Shown here piece by piece: positions 21,380 through 31,830 of a DNA stretch of 64,000 nucleotides; positions within the stretch are counted from its first letter, which is position 1; every line of letters begins with the position of its first letter. Below the pieces are notes generated by a model. That model had not been told where the DNA came from. It made no database searches and saw nothing but the letters and a program-made list of their open reading frames with translations. The stretch comes from Amblyomma americanum (Eukaryota > Arthropoda > Arachnida > Ixodida > Ixodidae), in assembly GCF_052857255.1 (NCBI RefSeq), contig NW_027526677.1:90659-154658 (forward strand), read 5' to 3'. The position numbers and the translations under genes were made by a program.

Positions 21380-21780
21380 TGGGACAACTCAGCACTGCCA
21401 CACTTCGTCATCATCGCTAGAAGCTAGAGCGTGACTCTCGGGCTGAACCTTCTGCCTCATCCTGGCTCTCTTTTCCTGGTTCGACCTGACTCCAGCCTGG
21501 GTTGGCTGCAGTAGACCATCAATAAATCCACTCTTCACTTGGTGAAGGTGCTACGATTCTCACCTCCTACTTCGCCCTGGAACTCCGCAGTCTCACAGTG
21601 TCCGTTCCCATGGCGGCGACAGGCTGGCAACACCTAGCCACAATTTCACCTGTCGCCTCATGTCAACGCGTGCGCGAGATCGTCGTTGGAATCTGGTACC
21701 AAGAATTCGAGGACTGGTTCTCCGCCTTCGAACGGGTGAGCCAGCACAACAAGTTGGATGGTACTCGGAAGCTTAAAAGT
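21380..21780 (+). pseudogene. Ty3/gypsy LTR end and start of gag
   Basis: LTR-like sequence with CAATAAATCCACTCTT near 21,520, then after about 21,598 a gag frame containing FEDWFSAFERVSQHNKLD, which resembles the EDWLxxYERVxxxNxWD start of tick gypsy gag proteins. The frame runs KLKSVMF up to 21,789, where the LINE interrupts it, and resumes at 26,483 with YLAAFAITSYW. The same LTR/gag piece sits at the same place in the units at 32.5, 43 and 57.4 kb. Confidence 0.7.
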
Positions 21781-22070
21781 GTAATGTTCTAGAGAGGGAG
21801 AGACTCTTTAATGAAGAAACAGAGAATTTAGCCGGCGTTTCAATATCGCTGGCATGCTACTCTGCGTAGGGAGGGGAATTTGGGAGATAAAGACTGAAGG
21901 AGAGCAGCGTGGAAAAAAAAAACGAAGATAAAATGCAGCCATAAAATGGGTACTAAGGATGCAGTGGCGAGTATTGATGTAACCTATGGAATGATGGAGT
22001 GCATAGTCCGACGAATGGGCTGACGAAGTTCACTGCAAGAAGAATGCATGAAGGTAACATGCAAGTGAAT

Positions 22071-25000
22071 TTAGAGCTTATCGAGATGTCCATTGTCTTT
22101 TAAATATGTAAAAAGAAAGTTCATTGCAAGTCTCTGTTGCTTGAAGCTGGCTAAGGGGCCTAAAACTTTGTCCATTGTTAGGGGCACTGGGCAGAGCTTC
22201 TGCATGCAATGTTCATAGTACGCACGCTGGTTAGCATACGCAGGGCACTCAAGCAGGATATGTTCCACAGTTTCTATCGAAGCACTGTTGTCACAATGCG
22301 GACTCTTCATTTGTCCAAAACGGTATCGCAGGCCATTTGTATATGCAGCATTCAGACGAAGTCGGTGATAAAGTGTTTGGAGTTGTCGAGGAATTCTGGG
22401 TGAGAGTCTTGATCTAAGATGTGGGTCGATTGAGTGAAGAAATTGGTACTGATGTGTCGGCAAACTCCAAAGCCGATACGTTTCTTCGTACGCAAAACTT
22501 TTAGCCATTTGGGACGCATCAAATTTCGTGAGAAAACTTCGAATGTATCTCTGATGTTGGTGGCCCTTAAGGGCCCCTTCATCTGCTTTTTCATTAGCCA
22601 TAATGCCACAGTGAGCAGGTACCCACTGAAATGTTATGCAGTGGCCTGCGGCAATAGCTAAATGATGGGTATACCCAATGTCCAGGGAAACTGGCTGGTG
22701 ATTCGTTTTCTTCAGCAGGTTGGCCAGGATCTGCAGAGGTGCTTTTGAATCGGTGAAGATAACCGAACGGCCGGCGGTTCGGCGCAGGATGTAAGAAACA
22801 GCTTCCTTAATGCCGTGAAGCTCAGCTGTTGTAGAGGAGGTCCTCCGCTGCAGCCGGTAAGAAAGGGAATGGCCTGTTGAGGGCACATAAAGGCCACAAG
22901 AAGAAGTTTCTTTAGTAGTTGAACCATCGGTGAAGATATGGGTGTGCTGCGTATATTCTTCGATTAAGTAGGCGAGAGTAGCTTGCAGAAGTGCTGACTG
23001 TGGCATGCGGCTCTTTGCATTGACACCTGGAACAGACTTCTTCACCTTTAGAGGAGAGAGTGTCCATGAAGGAAAGGCCAGAGGTAATAGTTTCTGAGGC
23101 TGATTAATAGTAGGAAGGGGCAGAAGCTGCACTGCCTGGCCAAAGCTAGAGTTGCTGTGAGTTAGGTGGACACGGTGTAGGAAGTGCTTCTTCCCTTGCA
23201 GCACATGGCGGAGATGGGTACGCATAGTTTCCTGGGCGGCAATTACCTCTAGTGGGAGACATCCTGCCTCCGCTACTGATCCTGATGCAGAGGAACCCTT
23301 TGGGAGGCCGAGACATATTCGCAGGCAGTTGTTCCGTGCGGCATTGAGAGTCTTATTGCTTGATGTAGATAATCTTTGAAGCACTGGTAGACAGTAGCGC
23401 AAGGTTCCTTCAACGTAGGCTTTTTCAAGCAGAAGCATTGATCGGCAGTTGCTACCCCACCTTGTTCCCGCCATGAACCTGAACACTTGCGATGCTGCAG
23501 TTCTCCTCGCACGGAGTTTTTTGATCTGAGGTGACCATGACAGATTATAGTCGATTACAACACCCAGGAATCGCTGAGATCGTACATATGGCAGCGATCG
23601 TCCGCCTAGGAGCAGCGTATATCGGATCATCGTTTTTCTTGTAAACGCCATTGCAACACTTTTATCTGGCGAGAGACGAAGACCTCTGGAAGCCAGGTAC
23701 ATCGAAATGTGCAATAGTGCTCTCTGAAGACGTTGCTGGGTAATATAGCGCGAACATGACGCGGTCCAGATGCAGATATCATCAGCATAAATTGTTAGGC
23801 GGACCCCTCGCGGAAGGTGTATTCTTATGTGAATAAGGACAATATTGAACAGGAGAGGGCTGAGCACCGCTCCCTGTGGTACGCCTCTCTCCACTGCATG
23901 AAAGCGTGTTGGACCGTTTGGAGTGGTAATAAAAATTTGTCGTTCTTTTAAATAATGCCCAATCCACTTGTATAGCCTTCCTCCATGGCCAAGACTGCCA
24001 AAGTCTGCGAGAATTGCATGGTGAAAGACGGAGTCAAAAGCGGCCTTGATGTCTAGGAAAACGGCTGTTGGGATGTACCTAGTATGAAGGTACTCCTCAA
24101 TTGATGAGACGAGGGCGATGATATTGTCAGTCGCAGACCTGTTTTGACGGAACCCGTTCATTTCTTGGGGGAACTCAATTCGGCTTTCTAGGAACCAAGT
24201 TATGCGCTTGCCGATCATGCGCTCCATGAGCTTACCTACGCAGCTCAGTAGGGCAATGGGCCGGAATGATGCGTAGCTTGTTGGCTGCTTACAGGGTTTC
24301 AAAACGGGCACGATTTTCGCCAGCTTCCATTCCGTGGGGACCTCACCAGCCATCCAAGAGGAATTGTAATACTCCAGGAGTCGAAGACGGGAGGTGTGAG
24401 GTAGCTTTGCAATGGCGTCATAGGTCACCTCATCTTGACCCGGAGACGTGTGCCTGTTTGTCTCCGCGATAGCTGTGGATAGTTCTTCCATTGGGAAAGG
24501 CAGGTCTAACGCTGGCACTGCCGCCTTTGGGATGCCTGTTTGACCATCTGCAGAGAGTGTCGAATGCCCTGACCCTGCCGACAGCAGCTTGCAGTATTCT
24601 TCTGAGACTTCTTTTATAGATTTTTGTTCGTGAAGGGAGAGTGCAGCGAAGGGGTGGAGTTGTTGAAGTGGCGTGCGCATACCTCTAACTATCCGCCAAA
24701 TATTGGTTACTGGTTTGCGCACATCCAGCGTAGAACAAAAGTCACGCCACTTTTGCCGACTGAGTTTATCCATGTAGCGTCGAATGTGACGTTGTGCAGG
24801 TCGGCTTGCACGTAGGTCATCGAGGCTTTTTGTGCGCAGAGCTTTCCTTTCAGCTCGCCTGCGTATAGCGCAAAGCCTTTGGAATGTGTCATCATTTGAA
24901 GGTAGGTTATCATTTTTACCTGTAAGTTGTGTACTCGCCCTCAGGCAATACGCAATTGTCGATGCTAATTCCTCATTGCGAGTTACCGCAGTAACTCCTC

Positions 25001-25766
25001 TGCTTACAGCGTCCTTGTATGCGTCCCAGTCTGTAGATTGTATAAGGAATTTCTTTGGGTTCCTCTGCGCATGGAAAGCCGATATGAGGATTGGGTAATG
25101 GTCGCTTCCACGTGTCTCCAAATCAGTGCACCAGCCAAAGTTGTGGGCGAATGAACTTGCGACAAATGTCACGTCGATGCTGCTGGTAGTCGTCGGGCCT
25201 CGAAGGTAGGTGATGCTGCCGTCATTTAATGGCTGAACTGAATGCTTGGAGAGAAGTTTTGCAAGCTTGGCACCTCGGGCACATGTATGTGAGCTGCCCC
25301 AAATTTCATTATGAGCATTGAAGTCTCCGCAAATAATATGCGGAGAGGGCGTCCTTGCTATCAAGTCTTCAAGTCTCAAAGCATCAAATGGCGTGCCTGG
25401 CTCAAGATATACTCCAATCAGAGTGTACTGTTGTCCGGCAATAACTGTGACAGCGCATACGTATTCATTGTCGCTGTGAGGCGGGACATCAACCTGTGAG
25501 GCCGGGATATCCTTGCGAAAGCCTATCAGCAATCTGCTGACGTTATCTGGTCGTTGGGAATGATGGAAATAGTATCCATTGAGTCGGAAAGTTTCCTCGA
25601 CGCGTGATTCACAGATGACTATGAAGGGGAAGTGGTACGCTCGCACGAGCTGTCGGGAATCTGAGAGTTTAGAGCGTAGCCCGCGAGCGTTCCACTGGAA
25701 AATGGTGCATGTACGAAAGATGTTGTGGATTGTCAGCTGCGGTGAAGTTCTCGCTGTGGAAGCCAT
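22071..25766 (-). CDS. LINE ORF2: endonuclease, reverse transcriptase, RNase H
   Basis: An uninterrupted 1231-codon frame encoding the full enzymatic protein of an I-group LINE. An AP-type endonuclease at about residues 15-240 has FQWNARGLRSK, CGDFNAHNEIWG and GSDHYPIL, with its catalytic residues present. Reverse transcriptase at about 450-720 includes FLDIKAAFDSV, GVPQGAVLSPLLF and the catalytic YADD. RNase H at about 950-1080 has FTDGST, TTAELHGI, FTDSKAPL and NEKADEGA, the four expected acidic positions. The C-terminal zinc-like motif lies near 1150 (HCDNSASIETVEHILLEC). The start ATG lies two bases after the stop of ORF1, typical of coupled expression. Presence of RNase H after RT argues for the I group over Jockey or CR1. 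Confidence 0.93.
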   Translation of the reverse strand: MASTARTSPQLTIHNIFRTCTIFQWNARGLRSKLSDSRQLVRAYHFPFIVICESRVEETFRLNGYYFHHSQRPDNVSRLLIGFRKDIPASQVDVPPHSDNEYVCAVTVIAGQQYTLIGVYLEPGTPFDALRLEDLIARTPSPHIICGDFNAHNEIWGSSHTCARGAKLAKLLSKHSVQPLNDGSITYLRGPTTTSSIDVTFVASSFAHNFGWCTDLETRGSDHYPILISAFHAQRNPKKFLIQSTDWDAYKDAVSRGVTAVTRNEELASTIAYCLRASTQLTGKNDNLPSNDDTFQRLCAIRRRAERKALRTKSLDDLRASRPAQRHIRRYMDKLSRQKWRDFCSTLDVRKPVTNIWRIVRGMRTPLQQLHPFAALSLHEQKSIKEVSEEYCKLLSAGSGHSTLSADGQTGIPKAAVPALDLPFPMEELSTAIAETNRHTSPGQDEVTYDAIAKLPHTSRLRLLEYYNSSWMAGEVPTEWKLAKIVPVLKPCKQPTSYASFRPIALLSCVGKLMERMIGKRITWFLESRIEFPQEMNGFRQNRSATDNIIALVSSIEEYLHTRYIPTAVFLDIKAAFDSVFHHAILADFGSLGHGGRLYKWIGHYLKERQIFITTPNGPTRFHAVERGVPQGAVLSPLLFNIVLIHIRIHLPRGVRLTIYADDICIWTASCSRYITQQRLQRALLHISMYLASRGLRLSPDKSVAMAFTRKTMIRYTLLLGGRSLPYVRSQRFLGVVIDYNLSWSPQIKKLRARRTAASQVFRFMAGTRWGSNCRSMLLLEKAYVEGTLRYCLPVLQRLSTSSNKTLNAARNNCLRICLGLPKGSSASGSVAEAGCLPLEVIAAQETMRTHLRHVLQGKKHFLHRVHLTHSNSSFGQAVQLLPLPTINQPQKLLPLAFPSWTLSPLKVKKSVPGVNAKSRMPQSALLQATLAYLIEEYTQHTHIFTDGSTTKETSSCGLYVPSTGHSLSYRLQRRTSSTTAELHGIKEAVSYILRRTAGRSVIFTDSKAPLQILANLLKKTNHQPVSLDIGYTHHLAIAAGHCITFQWVPAHCGIMANEKADEGALKGHQHQRYIRSFLTKFDASQMAKSFAYEETYRLWSLPTHQYQFLHSIDPHLRSRLSPRIPRQLQTLYHRLRLNAAYTNGLRYRFGQMKSPHCDNSASIETVEHILLECPAYANQRAYYEHCMQKLCPVPLTMDKVLGPLASFKQQRLAMNFLFTYLKDNGHLDKL

Positions 25767-25768
25767 GA

Positions 25769-26470
25769 TTACTGAAGTGTGGTATTACGCCCCTGCAGAG
25801 CGTAGGAGACTGACACCAACGGCTCCATTGCAAGGACAGCTTCTACTTCTGGGAGTCTTCCTGACGAGGGGTTTGCACGGAAAAGAGCCTTGATGGCTGC
25901 AAACAGCATCGGAATCAGTAGGCATGTGACATCTTGTTCAGAGCCTCCGGTTTGCTGCCTGCCGCTGATCTTCTTGTCATGTTGTGGCGCCCTAGGGTCA
26001 GAGCAAGCGACGCTGTTTGTCGGGTCTTGTGTAGTGCGTTGCAGTATCTTTGATGAAGGAGAAGAACCAACGGACTTCCCACGCTTCTTTTTTACCGCAT
26101 CTGCCTAGGTCTTGTCAGCTGCTCTGCCACGCTGTGTTGACTGATTCTCGGAAAGAGCTGCCGTAGTCGTGAAAACCACGTCGGGGTTAGGTGATGGTTC
26201 ATGGCGCTTAGGGGGTTTCCCTTGTGTTTGCTCTGCCGTGCGAGCAACTGTGGCTGCTTTCTTTTTATAACACCCTCCATAGGAAGCAGGATGTGGGCCA
26301 CCGCAGTTAGCGCATTTAGGTTGCGCTCTCGAAGTGCATTCTTTGTGCGAGTGGGGGCCAGCACACACTTTGCAGCGCACGGGGCCGTTACAGTGTCTTG
26401 ATATGTGGTCATGCCTCTGACATTTATAGCACTGAGTTGCTGCTCCGACGTATTCAGTTACAGGGTAACT
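25769..26470 (-). pseudogene. LINE ORF1 C-terminal part with one stop codon
   Basis: The carboxyl part of the LINE nucleic-acid-binding protein. Three zinc knuckles in a row: CYKCQRHDHISRHC, CKVCAGPHSHKEC and CANCGGPHPASYGGC. The frame then runs to a TAG at 26,105-26,107, and continues open in the same frame for about 111 codons (KKKRGKSVGSSPSS, CLLIPMLFAAIKALF, LPEVEAVLAMEPLV) to TAA at 25,769-25,771, just before the ORF2 ATG. So one substitution separates this from a complete C-terminus; the 5' half is missing by truncation. The knuckles bind element RNA in related proteins. Confidence 0.82.
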
Positions 26471-26482
26471 TGTAATGTTCTA

Positions 26483-28340
26483 CTTAGCTGCCTTTGCCAT
26501 TACGTCTTATTGGAACCGCGATTCAGGCATTATCACCTGGTATACTTTTTAAGCTATCTTTGCTGAAATATTCCGCCGGACCTCTGTTCACAAATTTCAT
26601 GCGTAGCAGTGCCTACGCTCGCGAGTGCAGCAGACATGAGGAAGCTTCATAAGTTATATCGAAGACGTCGTGGACTTATGTCAAAGTATCACGCCGGCTA
26701 TGTCGGAAGAAGATTATATTTGGCCCGTCTTCAAAGACGTCAATTACGGCGCAATCAACATGTTCAATTCAAACAGTCCGACTACCACCGCGGCGGTCTG
26801 CTAATTTTGTCAGAGCTCTGACGAGTTACGCAAACAGCATCCTGCGCGAGCAGCTAGGTTCCTCACCCTGGTGACGCGTCGCTGGCCGTACTTGCCAAGG
26901 ACACCGATCCCTCATTTTCTATCCACCAAAAGCAAGCAGCTTGGACGCGAGGAGGCCGCCCGTTTGCTTTTGCTGCTGCCCTGACCGCCGGGACATCAAT
27001 CATCTCCTGTGCCGCATCTCAGGCACGAAATACAGTGTCATTCCTTACAAAAATTTCTTTAGGCAGACTATAGACTATCCATAGACTTCTGTTTATAGAG
27101 TCTATATGCTCTCAATAGAAAAACCCTAGCGAACAGACTATAGACAATTCAAATCCTGTAGGCAGTCTATAGACAATCTATGATTTACGCCCCATACTCT
27201 TTTCGCAGACTTTTGTTTATAGACTGTCTATCACACTATGAATCGACAAAAAGAAATACCTCTACAGAGGCAATAGAGACTGAAAGAAGTCTAAAGACTG
27301 TCTATTGTCCATTTTTATAAGGGAGGTTTCCAAAGCTTTCCCTTCCGCCCAACCTCCGTCTCCTGTTGCTGCCCCGCTGCCGTTTGCTGAGTGCGCTCTC
27401 ACTCCGCCTGCCCCCACCGTTGCGCCGCTGAGTTACCCCGAGGCCTTCACCTTCTACCTATGCAGAAGCCGTGGCTTGTCCAGTCCCCTTCCTGCCATAT
27501 GAGCCTCATTCGGCCCCCCCCCCCCCCGCTTTTTCACCCGCCACGCACTTTTGCTATGCCTAGGCCGCCACCGGGCAATCACACCCACATAGGAAAATCG
27601 CCCGGTGCGCTTTGCTTGCGGCATACCCGCACATGTCGCACGCTATTGCCGACGCCACATGCCGCTGTCTGACCATGCACCACCTCAGATATCCTGTTAG
27701 TTACTTCAGCTCCGAGTTACGCCGGGTCTGGCGCCAGAGTCCTATGTTCATCATACCTTCAAGTCCAGCTGCTTATGTTCACCTCGAGGTCGCTCTATTT
27801 CGCCCATGTGCCGCCGACCTCCCTCTGCCCGGGAGGCAAAATAACCGGTGAAGTTTGAGTGGTGCGAACTGCGTACTCATAAGAACATAAAAGTCATCTT
27901 TTCCTCACGAACATAATTTTCGTGGTATTTCTAGGTGTTTCGACGCTTGCGCTTGTTCACTCGTGCTGCCGTATCTGTTATTAGTCAAAAACTCTGTCAC
28001 TTCCCTCGCAAGGTGACGATTGCCGTATGGCTTGTCGCCGCGCACCGCCAACGGACAGCACCTCTAGTCGACACCTCCCTGCACATGCCGAGTTAAAACT
28101 GTCAACGCTAGGTATCTTATTTAATTGATCGTCCTCACCACTTGTTCTCATGACTACATAATCGCCTCGAAGTTCGTGTCCCAGCATCATGCCCTGATTA
28201 AAATAGCCTATCCTCATGTCGAACTATCCGTGCTGTGAGCTTTGTCATCCGTTGCCGTACTGGACAAGACGAGTCATCGTGCTACCACCAAACTCCTCGT
28301 CGCTCAGGAAACAACTATGCCTTCCGTCAGGATAACAAGG
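26483..28340 (+). pseudogene. Ty3/gypsy gag-protease remainder
   Basis: Continues the gag interrupted by the LINE. Legible pieces include YLAAFAITSYWNRDSG, SFISYIEDVVDLC and MSEEDY near 26,650-26,720, SSDELRKQ near 26,815, then after a short repeat insertion EVSKAFPSAQPPSPVAAPLP at about 27,322. Near 28,150-28,195, DYIIASKFVSQHHALI resembles the end of a retroviral-type protease (family ILGxDFLxxHxAxID). There are many stops. Beyond 28,340 I see no polymerase, so the element is truncated. Confidence 0.6.
27060..27312. repeat. AGACTATAGAC-rich, MITE-like insert
   Basis: A 250-base stretch in which AGACTATAGAC, TAGACTGTCTAT and GTTTATAGACT recur in both orientations at least eight times. It interrupts the gag trace. 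Self-complementary short words suggest a small hairpin-type element; I cannot define terminal repeats. Confidence 0.45.
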
Positions 28341-28379
28341 TTACAAGCTTCGCCCTGACTAATGCTCGGCATTTTTAGG

Positions 28380-30011
28380 GTGAAATGCTTTGGAAACGGG
28401 TTGTATACCGCAACTTGATTACAGCAAATAAATACTGCTGTGCCACGGTGCTCTTTTGAAAATGACGACCTTGCTTCATGAAAATAATCATCATTATTAC
28501 AACGTTGTAAATAGGCCACCGACAACCATCGTTCTCTGTAGCATTATTAAGAAATGTGCATTTCTCATTAAATTGAGAAACTCGACCGAACAGGCATACG
28601 TTTCTTCAGTCATGCTTGCTTAACGTCTGACGTACAGTAGTCAGTAAAAGTGTAGAGGCCATGAAACAATTACAAAACTATTTGTCAGCTCTATGTGACG
28701 GCGCTTTTCTGTAGTCCCGGTATGTGCAGTGAAATATTCTTACTGTGCTGGCCTTAACGGCGACACGTTCCCGTTAAAAACAATTTTTTTTAACAGAAAC
28801 GCAGACAGGAACCGGTCTTCTCATCAATAGCGGCAGGTTGTCAGCAGATAGCCTGCACGAGTCGTTGATTATTCAGACTCTAACTCAAGTTGCTAATAAG
28901 CACTACTTTAGTGTAGGTTCTGCATGCCCTCTAAAGCAACCATTGCATCCGCTTTAGTAGAGTTATACCCCTGTGACACGGGCACTTGTAAGGCCTTAGA
29001 AATTAAGGTCCTTTGCCCCAAAGGCGCGTGACGCGCATCTACACGGCAAAGCATCGAGACCTTTGCAATAAAGGTCCGTAGCAATAAAGGCGGCCATCAG
29101 CGGCCTTAAAGTTGCTTAAAGGAGCAACCCAGACGGCAGCGCCAGCTAGAGAGCTCAAAGAATAAAAAATTGACGCAATTTTCAGTTTTTACACCGTAAA
29201 AAAATATCTAATTTATCTTATTTAATGGTTAATTTTGCGTTACAGTGCTGTTAACCGTAGAGGAGGCTATGACTAAAGACATCCACACTGCTAAGAAAGG
29301 ACTTGAACGCTTTTCAGGAGGCACATCGATACACACGTGCTTGTGCATCTCGCTTTGCTGTTTTTTCTTCGTTTGCTCTTTGTTGTGTGCGTGTTTTGAG
29401 TTTGCTTGTGCGCGCAAAGACATAAGCAACAAATAACGCTTGTCGAACACGACGAGGAGCCGAACGGAAAAGTCCGCCTACTGTGGTCGGACAGAGAACG
29501 ATGAAAAAAAAAAGAAACTTTGTTTCAAAATATCCGTTCAAAATAACGCTCGTTTATTATCGTGATAGCTTCTTTTTCTAACATAAACGAAAGCACTCTT
29601 AGCTGAAGTGCTACCGTCTGCTTTAATTTCATAATGTTACTAGCGCCGCTTCACACACAGCGGTGACTTTTGGCATTCACGGAGGCCGCGTTCTAGCTCC
29701 TTTGGATTTGCCGTGTAGCAGCGTCGCTGCTCCTTTTCGGTTTTCCTCCTTTAGTGCAATAAGACAACTTTACGGCAAAGGCCGAGAAGAAGTCCCGTGT
29801 GACAGGGTTATTAATCCTAAGTAAAATGCTACTCAGCCAAATATAAATTAGTTTGTCGTGCGGAGCGCATGTCAGCGGTGTAAATGGAGGCCTGTTTCTG
29901 TGAACTAAAGCGCTTTGTCTGCAGTGAGCATATAGAGCAAACACTTGATGGCACTCCTGCATGTCACGGATTAATGCGCAGAAACAAACATATGCGTACA
30001 AAGGTATCTGG
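28380..30011. repeat. Zinc-finger unit 2, part outside the palindrome
   Basis: Matches unit 1 (18,540-19,400) and unit 4 (54,120-54,780): CGACAACCATCGTTCTCTGT, ATGTGCATTTCTCATTAAA and CAGGCATACGTTTCTTCAGT, then, after a TIR insertion, CTAAGTAAAATGCTACTCAG and GTTTGTCGTGCGGAGCGC. The similarity runs without a break into the left palindrome arm at 30,012, so the left arm is in its native context. Confidence 0.65.
28968..29807. mobile_element. 840-bp TIR transposon or MITE
   Basis: Left end CCCCTGTGACACGGGCAC; the right end, read in reverse complement, is CCCTGTCACACGGGACTT. These are imperfect terminal inverted repeats of about 16 bases. TTA(T) occurs on both sides (28,963-28,966 and 29,808-29,811), consistent with a 3-4 bp target duplication. 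Paralogous units at 18.97 and 54.55 kb lack the segment, which confirms an insertion. Inside there are AAAGGCC/GGCCTTT words near both ends and a short frame at 29,245-29,436 with no known motif. No transposase is seen, so it is non-autonomous; the TTA duplication would fit PIF/Harbinger. Confidence 0.65.
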
Positions 30012-30612
30012 TTCTAAAGATTTTCAATTCAGGTATAATAATAAAATGGTTCCCACGCCCTTTTTCGTTCTTGAGAAGCATTTTTTTGCGGCTCAATTCT
30101 TGAAAAAATCGTTTCCTGAGGAAAATACGCGTAATAACCGGACACCGTATTAAGGAGTGTGCACTGTGCGTGTTTCTCGAAAACATGCAGGGTCATTGAG
30201 TGTGTGGTTTCCAGCATATTGGCACCACTTCCGCGGTCTGCCCAGCTTTCCTTACACCTGTACATACGTCAGACAAATGCCACAGAGTCCTCCAACAGCG
30301 AAAGGCTTTGACATGCTCTTTACTCGTCCAGAATCATTCCCTCTATCAGCGAAGAAAATTGCCGGGCTTATTGCGACGTTTGCAGTGTTTTTCTTTATTT
30401 CGTTCATTCTCACTTTCTAACAAAGCACTTCTCCGCTGCCTTTCTTTAGGGGGTCCCCATACGGCTTCGTCTTTGGTGATTGTTTTATTGCGGTTCGTAT
30501 TTTTCAGTCCATCCGCAGAGGAAGCAGACGTGCATGGTGTCAATCATTTTGGATGGTATGTAAGCCCATGTCACGGTGCGTGCTGTGCTGGTTATAGTGG
30601 CGGCTGCACTTC

Positions 30613-30976
30613 CTAGTTTTGTATTTTTCCGCATGGCTGTGGTTCAGGAACCTGTTCCGGAGCTGCATGCAATGCGTTGCGGCGTCTCTCCTCCGGATGT
30701 CTCTGCATGCGCCTGTTAAGGTGGTCCTTCCGGGAAAAGCCCTTTCTGCATCGAGGACAAAGAAATGACGAAGACCTGCCACCAGTAGACGGCTCCTCTT
30801 CGCAGTGACACTTGAGGATAAAATCTCGTCTGAAGCGAAGCTCGCTATCGCCGCACCCGCAGAGATTCTACCCATAGTTGACCAGATGCTGTCGATGTAT
30901 GAAGATTTTCTCGCAGTCTTCGCACAGGAAAGGCCGCTCGCCCGTGTCGGTCGTTGCGTGCATGATGAAATGGCCT
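30613..30976 (-). pseudogene. Zinc-finger copy 2, last exon (left arm)
   Basis: Acceptor TTTTGCCAG then GGHFIMHATTDTGERPF-like codons completing the split finger (His retained, spacing altered), finger LCEDCEKIFIHRQHLVNYG, then TAG. The same frame stays open after the stop: CGCGDSELRFRRDF, CPRCRKGFSRKDHLNRRMQRH (first His replaced by Arg) and EQVPEPQPCGKIQN, then TAG. A nonsense codon plus lost finger residues make it a pseudogene. It is identical in the right arm at 44,833-45,196. Confidence 0.75.
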
Positions 30977-31830
30977 CTGGCAAAAGAAAAGAAAACAGGA
31001 AGAGGAAAATTGACACACTGAGCAAGACAGCGTCATCGCTGGCTAAGGGTAGGAAGAGCTAAATAATCATTCCATGCTACAAACTCCACAGGAGACAGTT
31101 TACTTGTATGTATTAGCTTTTGCGTGGCTGCTCCATCTGGCTTTGCAGCCAGTTGCAGCAGTGGCCACTACTATGTTGCAGCATTATGAAGCATTTATTC
31201 AGCGCTTAGAAAAGCACAGGTTCATTTTCATGTGTGAGATAAAACAAAATATGATACCGACATGCACTGCTGCTTCTAAATCGCCAAAATATGTAGAGCG
31301 CTGAATTTTATTGCGACTGTACGACTTCGCAGCGACGCGGAATGCGGAGAAGTGAACACACTATTCTCCCCTTCGCTTTCATGTGCAGCGAACCTAGTGG
31401 TGCCTCTCTATCAAGGAAACGGCGCTACTTCACTACTGGTTTCTGGGCGGACATCCCCATTAGTGCATGCCGGTGCATCTCCGTAACGACGTGAACTGTC
31501 GCGGAAGTGAGAGCGCTGTTTGAATCACTAGTTCGTTTTGAAAGAAGAGGAAAGGTAGAACAGATTCGTCGTAAAATGCAAACACATGCAATCAGAATTA
31601 AAAGCGAATTTGCCTCTTGAGCGAACAGAAGACCAAGTAATCACACTCATCACCCTATCTAGAGAAGCCAAATGATTGAAAACGCTTGCTACTGCGGGTG
31701 GATGTATACGCAAGCTGTGCCAAAGAGCGCCAAAATTTACCTAATGCTCGTTTCAGTGTAAACACCGCTTTTGGTGACCTATGCGAATAATAAATACCAA
31801 AGTGCAGTGTACAGTAAAACTTCGGCTTAC

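Larger units (their letters stand above)
16800..21380. repeat. Zinc-finger segmental unit 1
   Basis: The whole stretch is a diverged copy of 52,340-57,370. Matching landmarks in order: GAATTTATG(T/C)TRTTGACAGTG (16,840 / 52,390), a CTCCTCAAAAGACGG/CTTTTCAAAAGGCGG block (17,080 / 52,640), TATGCGGCA(C/T)GCAT (17,675 / 53,255), ATAGACGCCAT/ACAGACGCCCT (18,320 / 53,890), ATGTGCATTTCTTATTAAA-like sequence (18,553 / 54,155), the finger exons and the gypsy LTR/gag piece. Units at 28.4-33.6 and 33.6-35.5 kb belong to the same family. Orientation of all is gene on the minus strand. Confidence 0.75.
21780..26482 (-). mobile_element. I-group LINE insertion with 12-bp target duplication
   Basis: A non-LTR retrotransposon inserted in reverse orientation in the gypsy gag. 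Both ends carry the 12-base duplication TGTAATGTTCTA (21,780-21,791 and 26,471-26,482), and removing the insert plus one repeat restores the gag frame (KLKSVMF then YLAAFA). It has the end of ORF1, all of ORF2, and a 3' tail ending CATTAAAGAGTCTCTCCCTC on the minus strand. It is 5' truncated in ORF1, the normal outcome of target-primed reverse transcription. The intact duplication and ORF2 mark it as one of the youngest insertions here. Confidence 0.9.

Noticed and set aside
22209..25893. Many plus-strand open frames opposite the LINE ORF2
   Set aside because: They lie in the shadow of the ORF2 frame and have no motif.
26609..26821. Arg-rich 70-codon protein (ribosomal-protein-like)
   Set aside because: It is an alternative frame over the gag remnant, whose own frame shows gag phrases on both sides.
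27060..27312. CRISPR-like array
   Set aside because: The repeats are short, irregular and in both orientations, without constant spacers.
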